Assembly (NCBI GenBank): GCA_934448295.1
Contig: CAKSEY010000022.1
Span: 1-40,695 of the forward strand
Direction: 5' to 3'
Length of the DNA stretch: 40,695 nt
From: an uncultured Oscillospiraceae bacterium
GTDB taxonomy: Bacteria > Bacillota > Clostridia > Oscillospirales > Ruminococcaceae
Part shown: piece by piece, positions 23,401 through 31,251 of the stretch
How positions within the stretch are numbered: the first letter of the stretch is position 1
Layout of the letters: the number at the start of each line of letters is the position of its first letter
Notes under the pieces: model-generated
The model's input: the letters and a program-made list of their open reading frames with translations, nothing else
Told to the model about the DNA's origin: nothing
The model's database searches: none
Position numbers and translations under genes: made by a program

Positions 23401-25832
23401 AAGTGTATAAGCTCACCGCTGCGGACGAGGATATCGACCTGCGCTCCGACCCGGTCGTGTTCGACCTTACGGTGGGCAAGATCGGCCGCACTGTAAATCT
23501 CACGGTAGACTATGACGCGGCGCTCGGCACTGTGACCCCCAAAACCGGCAAGGTGCTTGCGGGCGAGGATACGGTCATAACGATAGAGGCAAAGGACGGA
23601 ATGTATGTTGATTCCGTAACGATTGACGGCGCGCCCGCAGAGCTTTCGGCTTCTGAAAAGACCTCTGCCGGAAGGATTATAAGCGGAACATATACTATCG
23701 AAAGCATAAGCGCAGACCACACGGTTTCCGTTGTTTTTAAGGAGATCCCCGTTTATAATGTGACAATATCCCAGAGCGGCAATGGCACAATTACGCCAGA
23801 AACGGCGGCGCTCCCGGGCAGCCCGAATTTTACCTACCGCGAGGGCACGGACGTTGTTATCAGCGCTGTGGCGGCGGACGGCTCCAGGATAAAGTCTGTA
23901 ACGCTTGACGGGGCTGATGTGAAGCTCACCGACGGCAGGTACACGATAAAGTGCATAACCGCAAACTGCACGTTCGCTGTAGAGTTTGAGGAGATACCGA
24001 AGTACCAGCTCACTGTAAACGCCAGCGGAAACGGCACGGTAACAGTTGACACTGCGGCTTTGCCGGGGCTTCCGGACTTCACGTTCTACGAGGGCGCAGA
24101 CGTGACCGTTACCATAACCGCAGGAGATGATAATTACGTCAGCGCGGTAAGGCTTAACGGCACAGATGTGGAACTTACTACAGTCAACAAAAACGCAGAC
24201 GGCAGGATAATCGGCGGAACTTACGCAATAAAGGGGATTTCCGCTGAGAGTACTCTGGAGGTGGTATTCCAGGAGATACCGAAGCGTCGGCTCGCTGTGA
24301 ACACCAGCGGGAACGGCACGGTAACAGTTGATACTGCGGCATTGCCGGGGCTTCCGGACTACACGTTCTACGAGGGCGCAGACGTGACCGTCACCATAAC
24401 CGCAGGCGATGATAATTACGTCAGCGCGGTAAGACTGAACGGCACAGATGTGGAGCTTACTACAGCCAACAAGAACGCAGACGGCAGGATAATCGGCGGA
24501 ACGTACGTTGTAAAGGGGATTTCCGCTGAAAGCGCGCTGGAGGTCATTTTTGAGGAGATACCGAAGTGTCGGCTCACTGTGAACGCCAGCGGAAACGGCA
24601 CGGTAACTGTTGACACTGCGGCATTGCCGGGGCTTCCGGACTTCACGTTCTACGAGGGCGCAGACGTGACCGTCATCATAACCGCAGGCGATGATAATTA
24701 CGTCAGCGCGGTAAGGCTGAACGGCACAGATGTGGAGCTTACTACAGTCAACAAAAACGCGGACGGCAGGATAATCGGCGGAACGTACGCTATAAAGGGA
24801 ATTTCCGCTGAAAGTGCTCTGGAGGTCGTATTCCAGGAGATACCGAAGTACCAGCTCACTGTGAACGCCAGCGGAAACGGTACGGTAACAGTTGATACTG
24901 CGGCTTTGCCGGGGCTTCCGGACTACACTTTCTACGAGGGCACCGAAGTAAGCGTGACGATAACGCCGGGGGCTGGTTACAGCATAAAGACCGTGAAGCT
25001 CGGCGGCGCGAGTGTTTCCGTCAATAATGGGAAGCTCGTATTTTCCATCGGCGGCGACTGCGCCCTTGAGGTGGAGTTTGAGAAGAAGTATTCCGGCGGT
25101 TCGTACTCGGGCGGCTCGTCCGGCAGACCTTCCGGCAGACCAGCCAGCAGCACGGAACTGAAACCAACGCTGAACGGCACCGAAATGAGCTGGAATGAGA
25201 TCGCTGCTGAGCTTGACAAAATGACTTCCGGCGGCTCTGTGACGATCTCAATGAACGGCACTTCGACCGTTCCGGCTGGAGTGGTCAAAAGCATAATTAA
25301 TAAGAAGCTGAAAGCGGAGTTCATAGTTGACAGTGCCAGAAGCTGGATAATTGACGGCGAAAATGTGGCTTCCGCTTGTGACGCAGACCTGCGCGTGATA
25401 AACAGAATATCGGATAACAGCAGGCTCCGCGGCGAATGTGCTGCCGATGTGAAGGTCAATAAGTCGGAGGTTCCCGCCGCGCTGAGACTGAAGCTGAATA
25501 AGGAGCACGCAGGTAAATTCGCGAATATATACAGAGTTTCCAACGGAAAGCCTGAATATTTCCGCAGCGTTAAGATCGGCGCGGACGGAACCGTGGCTAT
25601 CATCGGCGCGGAAGCCGGGGGAGAGTACGTCGCAATGGTATACTCGTTCAGCGACCTGCCCGGCGACGCGGACAACAACGGGATTCTGAATGCGTTTGAC
25701 GCTTCCGCTATACTGAAATATGCGGTGGGTCTTGGAGCGGTTGCAAATCCCGAGATGGCGGACATGAACGGCGACGGCGCGATCAACGCCCTGGACGCTC
25801 GTGAGATCCTGAAAGCCATAATCGGCGCCTGA
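20433..25832 (+). CDS. Giant secreted beta-helix/repeat protein with C-terminal dockerin
   Basis: 1799 residues from ATG 20433, with CAGGGAGGT upstream. Signal peptide about 1-36 (LISLLLAVCIAAGFVPL...VFAAD). Residues about 40-860 are parallel-beta-helix-like with short strand-rich turns (GGVMYAEKASV, STINGSAAIYCTSS). An Ig/cadherin-like block lies at about 930-1015 (LPGWITLAQDGTLTLKV). Divergent InlB-B-type repeats follow, three of them near-identical 94-residue units plus a partial one. A Gly/Ser/Pro linker (GGSYSGGSSGRPSGRP) and a further domain precede the C-terminus. The last 57 residues are a dockerin: DADNNGILNAFDASAILKY and DMNGDGAINALDAREILK, two EF-hand-like Ca loops. It should dock to a cohesin on a scaffoldin or the cell surface. 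No catalytic domain seen; likely adhesin or binding subunit. Paralogue of the gene at 37148. Confidence 0.88.
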   Translation: MEMTGRTLRSRLISLLLAVCIAAGFVPLIDYSVFAADSSATIGELTDGVSAGGNGWSWDGSGKLSLFGTELKSGDDGTPKIAYSGSLLRIEVSGYNRAAGNSLLAECAGVVRISGSGILDCDSMAALLDCQKAAFDGCLIKAPDAALFKDSGKETELEFLDGYLEIGTVNAVGAQMQSGVISCGVLQLDGDYQSRFEMKGGVMYAEKASVVDQNQACTISCQGSSILRVKATEAAVPDDFLIQQSDPSIVMVGGSNAKVKSTDNNSAHYDNGINVYCKAVSGVDTITDTESTAGVYYTNSNVFVNDNATLSGAVYFKGDVCGAYGNTTGFTIASGATVAGGSCYMETPVSVEENAIVYFDEARFANSSIKGSIYCGSGKVQFTNSTLDKGSSLYSLGYSKFENSTINGSAAIYCTSSSKAASLNKAEINGIVTIYDSKGSNRKNTLELLGDPSSFGENAWFWCYAPDNRQMCYDPEDFDMTVGSKAFYSAADLGEEYKATVSCESYNCGKAICIGSDSGGIFEKRFDTAFQDSGRTYSGHDWIYHQNSLSLDPADTGDKVLLAYNCTRDIDLDKVAVTITKDGVGCTSSFKVTPSHYYTNDSNALGRSLGIEISAKERLAVGDKYDVTIGYDGMTAAETIEVTGVYTSLNFTGKNDCAPAVWRYDGVEFTDANADYAGESGTWSWYANGNTELGYPAKTLVLNGIDFASSKANAVIVPGGTTIILKGQNRLYSATSAIRANGDLTIKGEDGGSLTAISNELSPCSHPEYYFDAVIKAYANDYDSKTIIIKDAKLDLTAKKAADASGSASNSRDANCYCISGKRVIIDNSDITARSGRAGSDSLKSACVAADEDITLKGRTRLDLTSEELALYPGQSIKSVGLDRLEGADVSLEDFNRSLAENSGVYQNSIGGTTVYLTTKPLEQKKEVKTADILDPEDGVQTIQLSDYFSGGTNSYIFGLADGVTLPGWITLAQDGTLTLKVPNVDYAGEVYKLTAADEDIDLRSDPVVFDLTVGKIGRTVNLTVDYDAALGTVTPKTGKVLAGEDTVITIEAKDGMYVDSVTIDGAPAELSASEKTSAGRIISGTYTIESISADHTVSVVFKEIPVYNVTISQSGNGTITPETAALPGSPNFTYREGTDVVISAVAADGSRIKSVTLDGADVKLTDGRYTIKCITANCTFAVEFEEIPKYQLTVNASGNGTVTVDTAALPGLPDFTFYEGADVTVTITAGDDNYVSAVRLNGTDVELTTVNKNADGRIIGGTYAIKGISAESTLEVVFQEIPKRRLAVNTSGNGTVTVDTAALPGLPDYTFYEGADVTVTITAGDDNYVSAVRLNGTDVELTTANKNADGRIIGGTYVVKGISAESALEVIFEEIPKCRLTVNASGNGTVTVDTAALPGLPDFTFYEGADVTVIITAGDDNYVSAVRLNGTDVELTTVNKNADGRIIGGTYAIKGISAESALEVVFQEIPKYQLTVNASGNGTVTVDTAALPGLPDYTFYEGTEVSVTITPGAGYSIKTVKLGGASVSVNNGKLVFSIGGDCALEVEFEKKYSGGSYSGGSSGRPSGRPASSTELKPTLNGTEMSWNEIAAELDKMTSGGSVTISMNGTSTVPAGVVKSIINKKLKAEFIVDSARSWIIDGENVASACDADLRVINRISDNSRLRGECAADVKVNKSEVPAALRLKLNKEHAGKFANIYRVSNGKPEYFRSVKIGADGTVAIIGAEAGGEYVAMVYSFSDLPGDADNNGILNAFDASAILKYAVGLGAVANPEMADMNGDGAINALDAREILKAIIGA
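23994..25078 (+). repeat. Tandem 282-bp repeats inside the dockerin protein
   Basis: ATACCGAAG begins units at 23994, 24276, 24558 and 24840, exactly 282 bp (94 codons) apart. The three full units encode GNGTVTVDTAALPGLPD, TITAGDDNYVSAVRLNGTDV (one unit IITAG) and NKNADGRIIGGTY with few changes. The fourth keeps the first third and then diverges. An older, more diverged copy precedes them. Array length may vary by recombination. Confidence 0.9.
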
Positions 25833-25885
25833 CTAGCCCCGGCAATTCCGGGAGGCGGCTTCGCTTCTCCACGCTGAAAATACTG

Positions 25886-25920
25886 AAAGGAATGCAGTTT
25901 GACCGCTGCATTCCTTTTTT
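25886..25920 (+). terminator. Terminator of the dockerin gene
   Basis: AAAGGAATGCAG (25886-25897) and CTGCATTCCTTT (25906-25917) form a perfect 12-bp stem followed by TTT, 53 nt after the stop. Confidence 0.85.
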
Positions 25921-25948
25921 CGCGCCGGCTTAGAAATTCGGCGACAGA

Positions 25949-25980
25949 AAAATGGAGCAGGCTTTCGGCTGCTCCATTTT
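25949..25980. terminator. Second, bidirectional hairpin
   Basis: AAAATGGAGCAG (25949-25960) and CTGCTCCATTTT (25969-25980), a perfect 12-bp stem with A and T tracts, usable in both directions. It probably also stops transcripts from the small minus-strand gene at 26158. Between 25981 and 26157 I see no gene. Confidence 0.75.
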
Positions 25981-26157
25981 GGTTATTTGTAGTTTACGGA
26001 TCCGCATAGCTGTCCGCCAAACCGGAATTGTAATATTGCCCCTGCTTTATACAAGCAAATCACATAATGGGGCGAATATTTGTTCTTTGAGTAATGCCTG
26101 GTCATTCTTCTCGGTTTTGAGGACGAAAGAATGTAATTGCAATTCTTAATGGGAGCG

Positions 26158-26337
26158 TCAGGCCGTTTTGCCTTCGAAAAGCTTTTTTACTTCGTCTAGA
26201 GGGAGGTCTGTCAGGTCTGCGATCTGCTGAAGATCTCTTTCGCCTTTGTTCCAGAGCTTAGTCGCAAAGCTGGTTGCAAGTTCGTATTGCGCCTGCCTTG
26301 CTCTCTTATCAGCATAATCTTCCATTAACTTACACAT
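26158..26337 (-). CDS. Small protein resembling the C-terminus of Rpn/PD-(D/E)XK transposase-like proteins
   Basis: 59 residues from ATG 26337 (AAGGAGGGTGTTGATACC upstream); an in-frame GTG at 26412 would give 84 residues. Sequence MCKLMEDYADKRARQ, then LATSFATKLWNKG, then IADLTDLPLDEVKKL. This helical tail (MEDYAxxRA...IAxxTxLxxDEVxxL) is the usual end of Rpn-family or PD-(D/E)XK-transposase-like proteins of gut Firmicutes, where a nuclease domain of about 200 residues comes first. No such domain is encoded upstream. It is therefore either a remnant or one of the short stand-alone tails known for Rpn genes. Function unknown. Confidence 0.5.
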   Translation of the reverse strand: MCKLMEDYADKRARQAQYELATSFATKLWNKGERDLQQIADLTDLPLDEVKKLFEGKTA

Positions 26338-26500
26338 GGTATCAACACCCTCCTTTTCTTTATTGTTTTCGGCGCTGATGTCGGTGGTTTTTATTTCGTC
26401 CACAGGAATCACCGTCCCTTTCTTGAATTATAGCATATTTTCCGGGAAAAAACAAGCGTTGGCGTCAGCCGTTTTCTTTTGGATAATTAGTAAAATGATG

Positions 26501-26529
26501 TTGACATTTATGTCTTGGTGTGGTATAAT
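26501..26529 (+). promoter_or_regulatory. Consensus promoter of the FN3/cell-wall-repeat gene
   Basis: TTGACA (26501-26506), 17-bp spacer, TATAAT (26524-26529). The 130-nt leader contains several short complementary arms (ACGCaaaGCGT; TTGCAC with GTGCAA; CGGCG with CGCCG), but no structure I can name. Confidence 0.8.
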
Positions 26530-26664
26530 AAACGCAAAGCGTTTATATATTAAAACTCCTTGCACATACTTCCGCCGCAGGTCGGCAAGTTATCCCACAA
26601 CCTTATGGTGCAATGTTGGTACATTCGGCGATACCGCCGTTTGATTTATAATCTGGAGGTACAT

Positions 26665-27756
26665 ATGAAAAGGTTTATTTGTTCCGTTATGGCGTCAGTT
26701 GTTGCGCTGACGGCTTTCGTGTCAGTTCCGACAGCCGCCGCTGAGGGAAAAACGGATTCTGCCGCTCAGTCTGTTGAGGATAAGCTCCCTTCGCCGTCAA
26801 ATTATGTGAAGTCCTCGACCGCGACCACAGTTACTTTAAGCTGGGATAAGGTCGACGGCGCAGCGGCTTACAAGGTTTATATGCTCGACAGAGTTCTCGG
26901 CGAATTCACGGCGTATAAGACCGTTAAAAAGACCACAATTACAATAAAGGGTCTGGAAAAAAACACAAAGTATCAATTCAAGGTGCAGACGCTTACCGGC
27001 TCAAAGGGTAAATATACCGCCCAGAAGAGAAGCGGGGCGATCTCAGTTACCACAAAGAAAAACGACCTTCCGACAGCCCCCTCAAAGAACTATACCGGCT
27101 GGGGCAAGGGCTCTGATTCGAAGTATTATTTTAAAAAGGGCAAGCTTTGCTCCGGGTTACAGAAGGTCGGCAAGGATTACTACTTCTTTACCAATGACGG
27201 ATACCTGACAGGCTGGCTTAATAACAAGGAAATTTATTACTATTTCGACAAGACGGGCAAAATGGTAATAAACAAAAAGCTTACCATCGGCGGCAACAGC
27301 TATGAGTTTGACGCCGATGGCAAGACTCTCTGGTACAGCACGACAGTTGTGCCGAAAGCGCAGTATACCATATCGACCGAGAAGCCTGATTTGAGTTTAT
27401 TTACCAGCGATGAGCCCCGTTCTAACACAAAGGTCGTCGGCATGATGCTCACCAACAACGGCACCAAAAATCTGATCATTGACGATCTCGGACTGCTGAC
27501 AGACTCAGAGTATGATAACTTTGACCGTATTCTTACGCTTATAGACCAGGATACCGCTGAACCTATCGATAAGCTGGTGATCAAACCCGGCGAAACGAAA
27601 TATGTGTTCTACCTGACGCTGCCTGACGCAACCTGGTATGATTCGAAATCAACCATAACCTGGTACGCAAATTATGATGATGTGAGCTATGTGTTTTATA
27701 CCAGCAACTATTATGGATCATATGATTTCGCTCTTCACTACAACCTGGATATTTGA
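26665..27756 (+). CDS. Secreted FN3 protein with cell-wall-binding-type repeats
   Basis: 363 residues from ATG 26665, directly after CTGGAGGTACAT; the frame is open further upstream but without a ribosome site. Signal peptide 1-26 (MASVVALTAFVSVPTAAA). Fibronectin type III domain about 40-135 (ATTVTLSWDKVDGAAAYKVY, GLEKNTKYQFKVQ). Then choline/glucan-binding-like repeats about 145-225 (GWGKGSDSKYYFKKGKLCSG, DYYFFTNDGYLTGWL, IYYYFDKTGKMV). The C-terminal domain of about 130 residues is beta-rich (MLTNNGTKNLIIDDLGLL, IKPGETKYVFYLTLPD). The repeats suggest non-covalent cell-wall or polysaccharide attachment. No enzyme motif. Own promoter and terminator, so monocistronic. Confidence 0.85.
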   Translation: MKRFICSVMASVVALTAFVSVPTAAAEGKTDSAAQSVEDKLPSPSNYVKSSTATTVTLSWDKVDGAAAYKVYMLDRVLGEFTAYKTVKKTTITIKGLEKNTKYQFKVQTLTGSKGKYTAQKRSGAISVTTKKNDLPTAPSKNYTGWGKGSDSKYYFKKGKLCSGLQKVGKDYYFFTNDGYLTGWLNNKEIYYYFDKTGKMVINKKLTIGGNSYEFDADGKTLWYSTTVVPKAQYTISTEKPDLSLFTSDEPRSNTKVVGMMLTNNGTKNLIIDDLGLLTDSEYDNFDRILTLIDQDTAEPIDKLVIKPGETKYVFYLTLPDATWYDSKSTITWYANYDDVSYVFYTSNYYGSYDFALHYNLDI

Positions 27757-27788
27757 CATTGCCTGAAGCTGTCAGTTAATTGAATGAT

Positions 27789-27822
27789 AAAGCGCCTTGC
27801 AAAAAAATCAAGGCGCTTTTTC
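27789..27822. terminator. Terminator between the surface gene and the tail module
   Basis: AAAGCGCCTTG (27789-27799) and CAAGGCGCTTT (27809-27819) plus a T run; A-rich on the other side, so it can serve both converging units. The 160 bp up to 27986 hold no clear gene, although AGGAGGTAATTT just after the tip-protein stop suggests the start of a lost downstream gene. Confidence 0.8.
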
Positions 27823-27985
27823 TATGCTCGCAACCTGATATCCGGCGCCTGCATTCGGCGGGCGAAGTTGGAGATTTTGTCAGCGATATTACTGCCGTGA
27901 TCCTGGCTTTGTGCCGTTATTCCGGAGCCACGCGTTGCAGCCGCCGGAATACTCCGATTTCCTTGCCAGTGAGGGAAATTACCTC

Positions 27986-30025
27986 CTATTGAGTGCTGAG
28001 CACTATCTGATGTATGTCCATATATGTTGTGTAAACCAAGTTTTCCGCGCCGTGGGAAACGCCGAAACTGAGATAATGCGCCCCGGAAAGCTGAGAAATA
28101 TCGACCTCATACCAGACTGGCGTTCCGGGGGCGGCGTAGTTCTGGGAAACTATATCACAGTCGCCCAGCTTGACCCAGCCTGAGAAATCATACGCAGTGC
28201 CTGACTGCACCGCCGCCGGAGCTCCAGTGCGGAAATACGCCGAGCCGGTCAGGGAGCTGTAATTGCGGAACAGCACCGCCTGAATTCTAAGCCTGTTATA
28301 TTTCGTGAGGTCGATTTTTTCGTTGCTCTGAATCACCACCGCGTTAGTACGTCCGTCTATCGAGTTAGACGGCCCGTAGGACTTTGAAAGCTGTGCGGCA
28401 GCAGCGCCGCTTGTACAGTTGATTTTATCGAGACCAGAATGATTCTGCGATTCGGGGCCTCTCTTAGTAAACCCGGTGAGCCCGCCGCCGAACTGCCACT
28501 GCCCATTCAGCCCCGTGAACAGCACGAGATCCGCCGTCACGCTGATCCCACGCGCCATAGCCACCGCCCAAAACACGGCATTGTGCAGGGCTGCGTTGGT
28601 TATCCCCGCCGAAATTTCCGGCTCCAGGCTGTTCCCGTTGCTATCGGATATCTTCGAGATGAGCCCGGTTTCCGCATCCTTTTCGGCGGTGTATGTCATG
28701 CCGTTCATCATTACGGAATCGTCGGAAATGTACTTATATTCTGTGATGGGGAATATAGAGGTGGAAGGCGCAGCTGCGGCGAGGGATTCCAGCTCGTCCA
28801 CCCGCTTTTCAAGCTGAGATTTCGGGCTGATCCTCGCCTGCGCGGCTGTGGTTTCTTCAGCGCTGCAAACCGCAATCCCGCCGTTCTGCCCGCTTGCGGA
28901 GGAAGCCGTTTCTCCATTTTCGCTCACGTTGGTGCAGTATACCGTACCGTTCCCCCGGAACTTCCACACGATTTTAGTAGCAACGCTGATTATCTGCCCG
29001 ACGTCAATGCTCCCGCCGGAAAAAGCCACGATGTCCAGCGGTTCAAGCACGGGGTCAACGAAGCCGGTGGACTTTACATAGCGTGTGGCGAAGCCCCGGT
29101 TTTTCAGCGCCAGATAGCTCCGGTTGACCTCGTCCTGCTGGTCGGCGGTGAGATTTTTCAGCACGGGATTTTTCGGCAGCGCCATCGAGCCTTCCTTCGT
29201 GTGGGGAGCGTCGCTGCCCGTCCACTCAATAACGTTGCTGTAAATTTTTACGTCGCCGCCAACGTACGACTGCAAATACGCGAGATATGTGCGCGTGTCG
29301 CCGTATTCTATCTTTGTTCTGCGGGCGGCGGTGAACAGGTAATCGTAATTGTCGCCGCCCTCATAGTAATACTGCCTGAGAACAAGCTGACCGCTGTAAT
29401 TGCAGAAAGCGCAGCAGTTGACCGTCTGGGCTATCCACATGACCACATCGGCGCAGGTTTCAATGCTCTCTGAGGAAAAATCCGGGATAACGCCGGAGTT
29501 CGGCAGCAGGTCGAATTCCTTTTCCACCATTCCGAGGGTAACGCCGCAATTTCCGCACACATAGCTGAGCGCGGCGTACAGGCTGCCCGTGGGGATATCG
29601 CCGGGCGCAGCCACCGACAGAAGCCTTACCGGGTCGTACGCCGTCAGCTTTATGTAGTTCCGCTGCCTTGAACCGTGACCGTCCACATAGAACGGCGGCA
29701 GGGGAACGCTGTACCAGCGCTTGATTCCGTCCTCGGTTTCTGAGGTCACTATACCGTAGATCAGACTGACGCGCGCACCGCTGAATTCGTGGTCGTAGGC
29801 GCGGTCGTCCTTTATCCTGATGTTCATTATGGCGCTGGAGAGCATTCCTATGTCGAACTTGTCGCTCCTGAACGCCTGGCGCGTGATGCTGAGCGACCCC
29901 TGCACGATAGTGTCGTTGCTGACGGCTATGAACGTGCCGTCCCTGAGCTGGACGGTCCCTGTTATTCTTTCCTCGCGGAACGGCGCCCGCTGTGCCGCAA
30001 GGTATTCATCTGTGACTGGGAACAT
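27986..30025 (-). CDS. Phage tail tip / tail-associated protein
   Basis: 679 residues. The N-terminal half looks like siphophage tail-tip proteins: PVTDEYLAAQRAPFREERIT, then GTVQLRDGTFIAV, YIKLTAYDPVRLL, GSLYAALSYVCGNCGV, CADVVMWIAQTVNCCAFCNY. These are typical of baseplate-hub-like proteins downstream of Dit. A short coiled coil (LEKRVDELESLAAAA, about 430) leads to a C-terminal beta-rich region (about 470-679), probably the receptor- or carbohydrate-binding part. The ATG at 30025 follows AAGGAGGCGG. Last recognisable gene of the module; the lysis and fibre genes expected after it are missing. Confidence 0.7.
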   Translation of the reverse strand: MFPVTDEYLAAQRAPFREERITGTVQLRDGTFIAVSNDTIVQGSLSITRQAFRSDKFDIGMLSSAIMNIRIKDDRAYDHEFSGARVSLIYGIVTSETEDGIKRWYSVPLPPFYVDGHGSRQRNYIKLTAYDPVRLLSVAAPGDIPTGSLYAALSYVCGNCGVTLGMVEKEFDLLPNSGVIPDFSSESIETCADVVMWIAQTVNCCAFCNYSGQLVLRQYYYEGGDNYDYLFTAARRTKIEYGDTRTYLAYLQSYVGGDVKIYSNVIEWTGSDAPHTKEGSMALPKNPVLKNLTADQQDEVNRSYLALKNRGFATRYVKSTGFVDPVLEPLDIVAFSGGSIDVGQIISVATKIVWKFRGNGTVYCTNVSENGETASSASGQNGGIAVCSAEETTAAQARISPKSQLEKRVDELESLAAAAPSTSIFPITEYKYISDDSVMMNGMTYTAEKDAETGLISKISDSNGNSLEPEISAGITNAALHNAVFWAVAMARGISVTADLVLFTGLNGQWQFGGGLTGFTKRGPESQNHSGLDKINCTSGAAAAQLSKSYGPSNSIDGRTNAVVIQSNEKIDLTKYNRLRIQAVLFRNYSSLTGSAYFRTGAPAAVQSGTAYDFSGWVKLGDCDIVSQNYAAPGTPVWYEVDISQLSGAHYLSFGVSHGAENLVYTTYMDIHQIVLSTQ

Positions 30026-30036
30026 ATTCCGCCTCC

Positions 30037-30405
30037 TTAATATTCAATGAAGCTGCATTCGAAATCGAACCAGCATTCGTCGTATGTGCCCGCCTGGAGC
30101 ACCATCTTCACCGACCGGGTAGCCTGGGGATATCCGGTGAACGTTATCATTTTCCTGGATTTCAGGTCGAAGTAGGAAACCTCCAGCCTTTCCGAATCTA
30201 TCATGTTCAGCAGCCGGCTGAGGTCTTTGCCCCTGAGCCGCCACGAGAATTTCGGCGCGTGCTGATTCCTGCGGATAACGGTACGGTTGAGGCGGCCCGT
30301 TTCGTCGCGGACAGAATCGTCGCTGTCAAATGTGCTGTCTATCGCGTCCCAGGTGCGCGGAGTCGGCGCTTCAGCGCCGTTTATTTTGAGAAATGAGATT
30401 GCCAT
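30037..30405 (-). CDS. Distal tail (Dit-like) protein, short form
   Basis: 122 residues, MAISFLKINGAEAPTP...FDFECSFIEY, with RLRGKDLSRLLNMI and RKMITFTGYPQATRSVKM. Size, position between tape measure and tip protein, and beta-rich composition fit the small Dit-like or tail-completion proteins of Firmicute siphophages. Homology is inferred from order more than from motifs. A ribosome site (AAAGGCGGTGAAAT) precedes ATG 30405. Probably read from the promoter at 30506-30545. Confidence 0.6.
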   Translation of the reverse strand: MAISFLKINGAEAPTPRTWDAIDSTFDSDDSVRDETGRLNRTVIRRNQHAPKFSWRLRGKDLSRLLNMIDSERLEVSYFDLKSRKMITFTGYPQATRSVKMVLQAGTYDECWFDFECSFIEY

Positions 30406-30458
30406 ATTTCACCGCCTTTTCTGTGTTTGATTTATGGCGGCATGCTGTCCGAAAACAG

Positions 30459-30505
30459 AAAAAGCCGCCTGTCTGTTCGACAAACGGCTCTGCGGCTCTT
30501 TATTT
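30459..30505 (-). terminator. Leader hairpin/attenuator before the Dit-like gene
   Basis: Minus strand: AGCCGC, AGAGCC, GTTTGT, CGA loop, ACAGAC, AG, GCGGCT, then TTTTTCTGTTTT. A two-segment stem with a T tract starting only a few nucleotides after the expected transcription start of the promoter at 30506-30545. Either an attenuator needing antitermination or a terminated RNA of about 45 nt. Confidence 0.65.
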
Positions 30506-30545
30506 ATTATAGCATAAGTTTCGGCGGTTGTAACTGTATTCTTTT
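30506..30545 (-). promoter_or_regulatory. Tail-module promoter P2 with shared 18-bp element
   Basis: Minus strand: AAAAGAATACAGTTACAA (30528-30545) contains the -35 TTACAA (30528-30533), then a 16-bp spacer and TATAAT (30506-30511). The same 18 bp with the same spacing occurs at 36291-36330. Probable phage-specific late promoter. Confidence 0.7.
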
Positions 30546-30560
30546 GTTGGGGGCTAAGGA

Positions 30561-30588
30561 AACCGCCCTGCGTTTTTGTGCAGGGCGG
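30561..30588 (-). terminator. Terminator of the cargo gene
   Basis: CCGCCCTGC and GCAGGGCGG form a 9-bp GC-rich stem with an 8-nt loop, just after the stop of the membrane-protein gene at 30595. Confidence 0.75.
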
Positions 30589-30594
30589 GGGATA

Positions 30595-31227
30595 TTATAA
30601 TTCTATCGGTTGGTTGTTGCTAGGGTTGATTTTTTCATATTGTTTAACAAAATGACCCGCATTTGTTAGCGCAGGCAAGCTGATCAATATCTGCTTATCC
30701 TCTCCCTCGCTTGTATAGTTTATCGCAAGAGTGTCATGCGGATAATCCGAACCATTTATTGTGGTTGATACATTTTTCGACACCGCGCTTGTTTGCATTA
30801 TATTCGCAACCATTTGTATTGAAGTAACTTTTTTTAAGTCCAAAGTAGCAATTTGCCTGTTCGCCCCAAAGCGGCTGAGCCGGATTTCAAACCGAATACT
30901 GTCTTGAAATAATTTTACATCAACGCTCGGAGTTCCAGCACACGGCAAGCCGCTCATATGGAAGCCCTCTGTATGAGCCAAAAGGATGTTTGAAACGTTT
31001 CTAGGGCTAGCGGGCTCTTTCCTGTATTTTACACAGCCAATTATACACCTAATAAAAATCACTGTCAATGCAACTATAACAGCAATGTTATATATCCCCA
31101 ATATCAAATCGGACGCAGAATCAAAACTGCTCACAACCACCATGCTCGCCCTCAGCATTGAAAGCATTAAAAGTAAGGTTAAGAATGATATTATAGCGCC
31201 AATCAAGCACGAAGTGAACTTTCTCAT
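30595..31227 (-). CDS. Membrane protein inserted in the tail module (moron-like)
   Basis: 210 residues from ATG 31227 (AGGGAGGGGTTATTTCT upstream). Two membrane segments: about 8-28 (IGAIISFLTLLLMLSML) and 40-62 (LILGIYNIAVIVALTVIFI). A cytoplasmic domain of about 130 residues follows (FQDSIRFEIRLSRFGANRQI, DKQILISLPALTNAGHFVKQ), perhaps PH-like; I recognise no family. It sits between tape measure and Dit-like gene, where no such protein is needed. It has its own consensus promoter and terminator, the signature of a phage moron expressed in the lysogen. Exclusion, immunity or host benefit are all possible. Confidence 0.75.
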   Translation of the reverse strand: MRKFTSCLIGAIISFLTLLLMLSMLRASMVVVSSFDSASDLILGIYNIAVIVALTVIFIRCIIGCVKYRKEPASPRNVSNILLAHTEGFHMSGLPCAGTPSVDVKLFQDSIRFEIRLSRFGANRQIATLDLKKVTSIQMVANIMQTSAVSKNVSTTINGSDYPHDTLAINYTSEGEDKQILISLPALTNAGHFVKQYEKINPSNNQPIEL

Positions 31228-31251
31228 AGAAATAACCCCTCCCTGTGTCAA

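Noticed and set aside
23994..25078. Regular repeats as a CRISPR-like array
   Set aside because: The 282-bp period is coding, with no spacers and no cas genes.
20883..25819. Long minus-strand open frames opposite the dockerin gene (for example 22845-23720 and 24977-25819)
   Set aside because: They mirror codon bias and repeats of the plus-strand gene, have no ribosome sites, and encode low-complexity sequence.
26530..26664. c-di-GMP (GEMM) type riboswitch suggested by ACGCAAAGC near the promoter
   Set aside because: The rest of the consensus (GGGCAAACC-type half and tetraloop receptor) is not present; only generic short stems remain.
28439..29473. 344-codon plus-strand frame opposite the tail-tip gene
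   Set aside because: Antisense shadow of a GC-rich gene; no start signal and no recognisable domain, whereas the minus-strand frame has clear tail-protein features.
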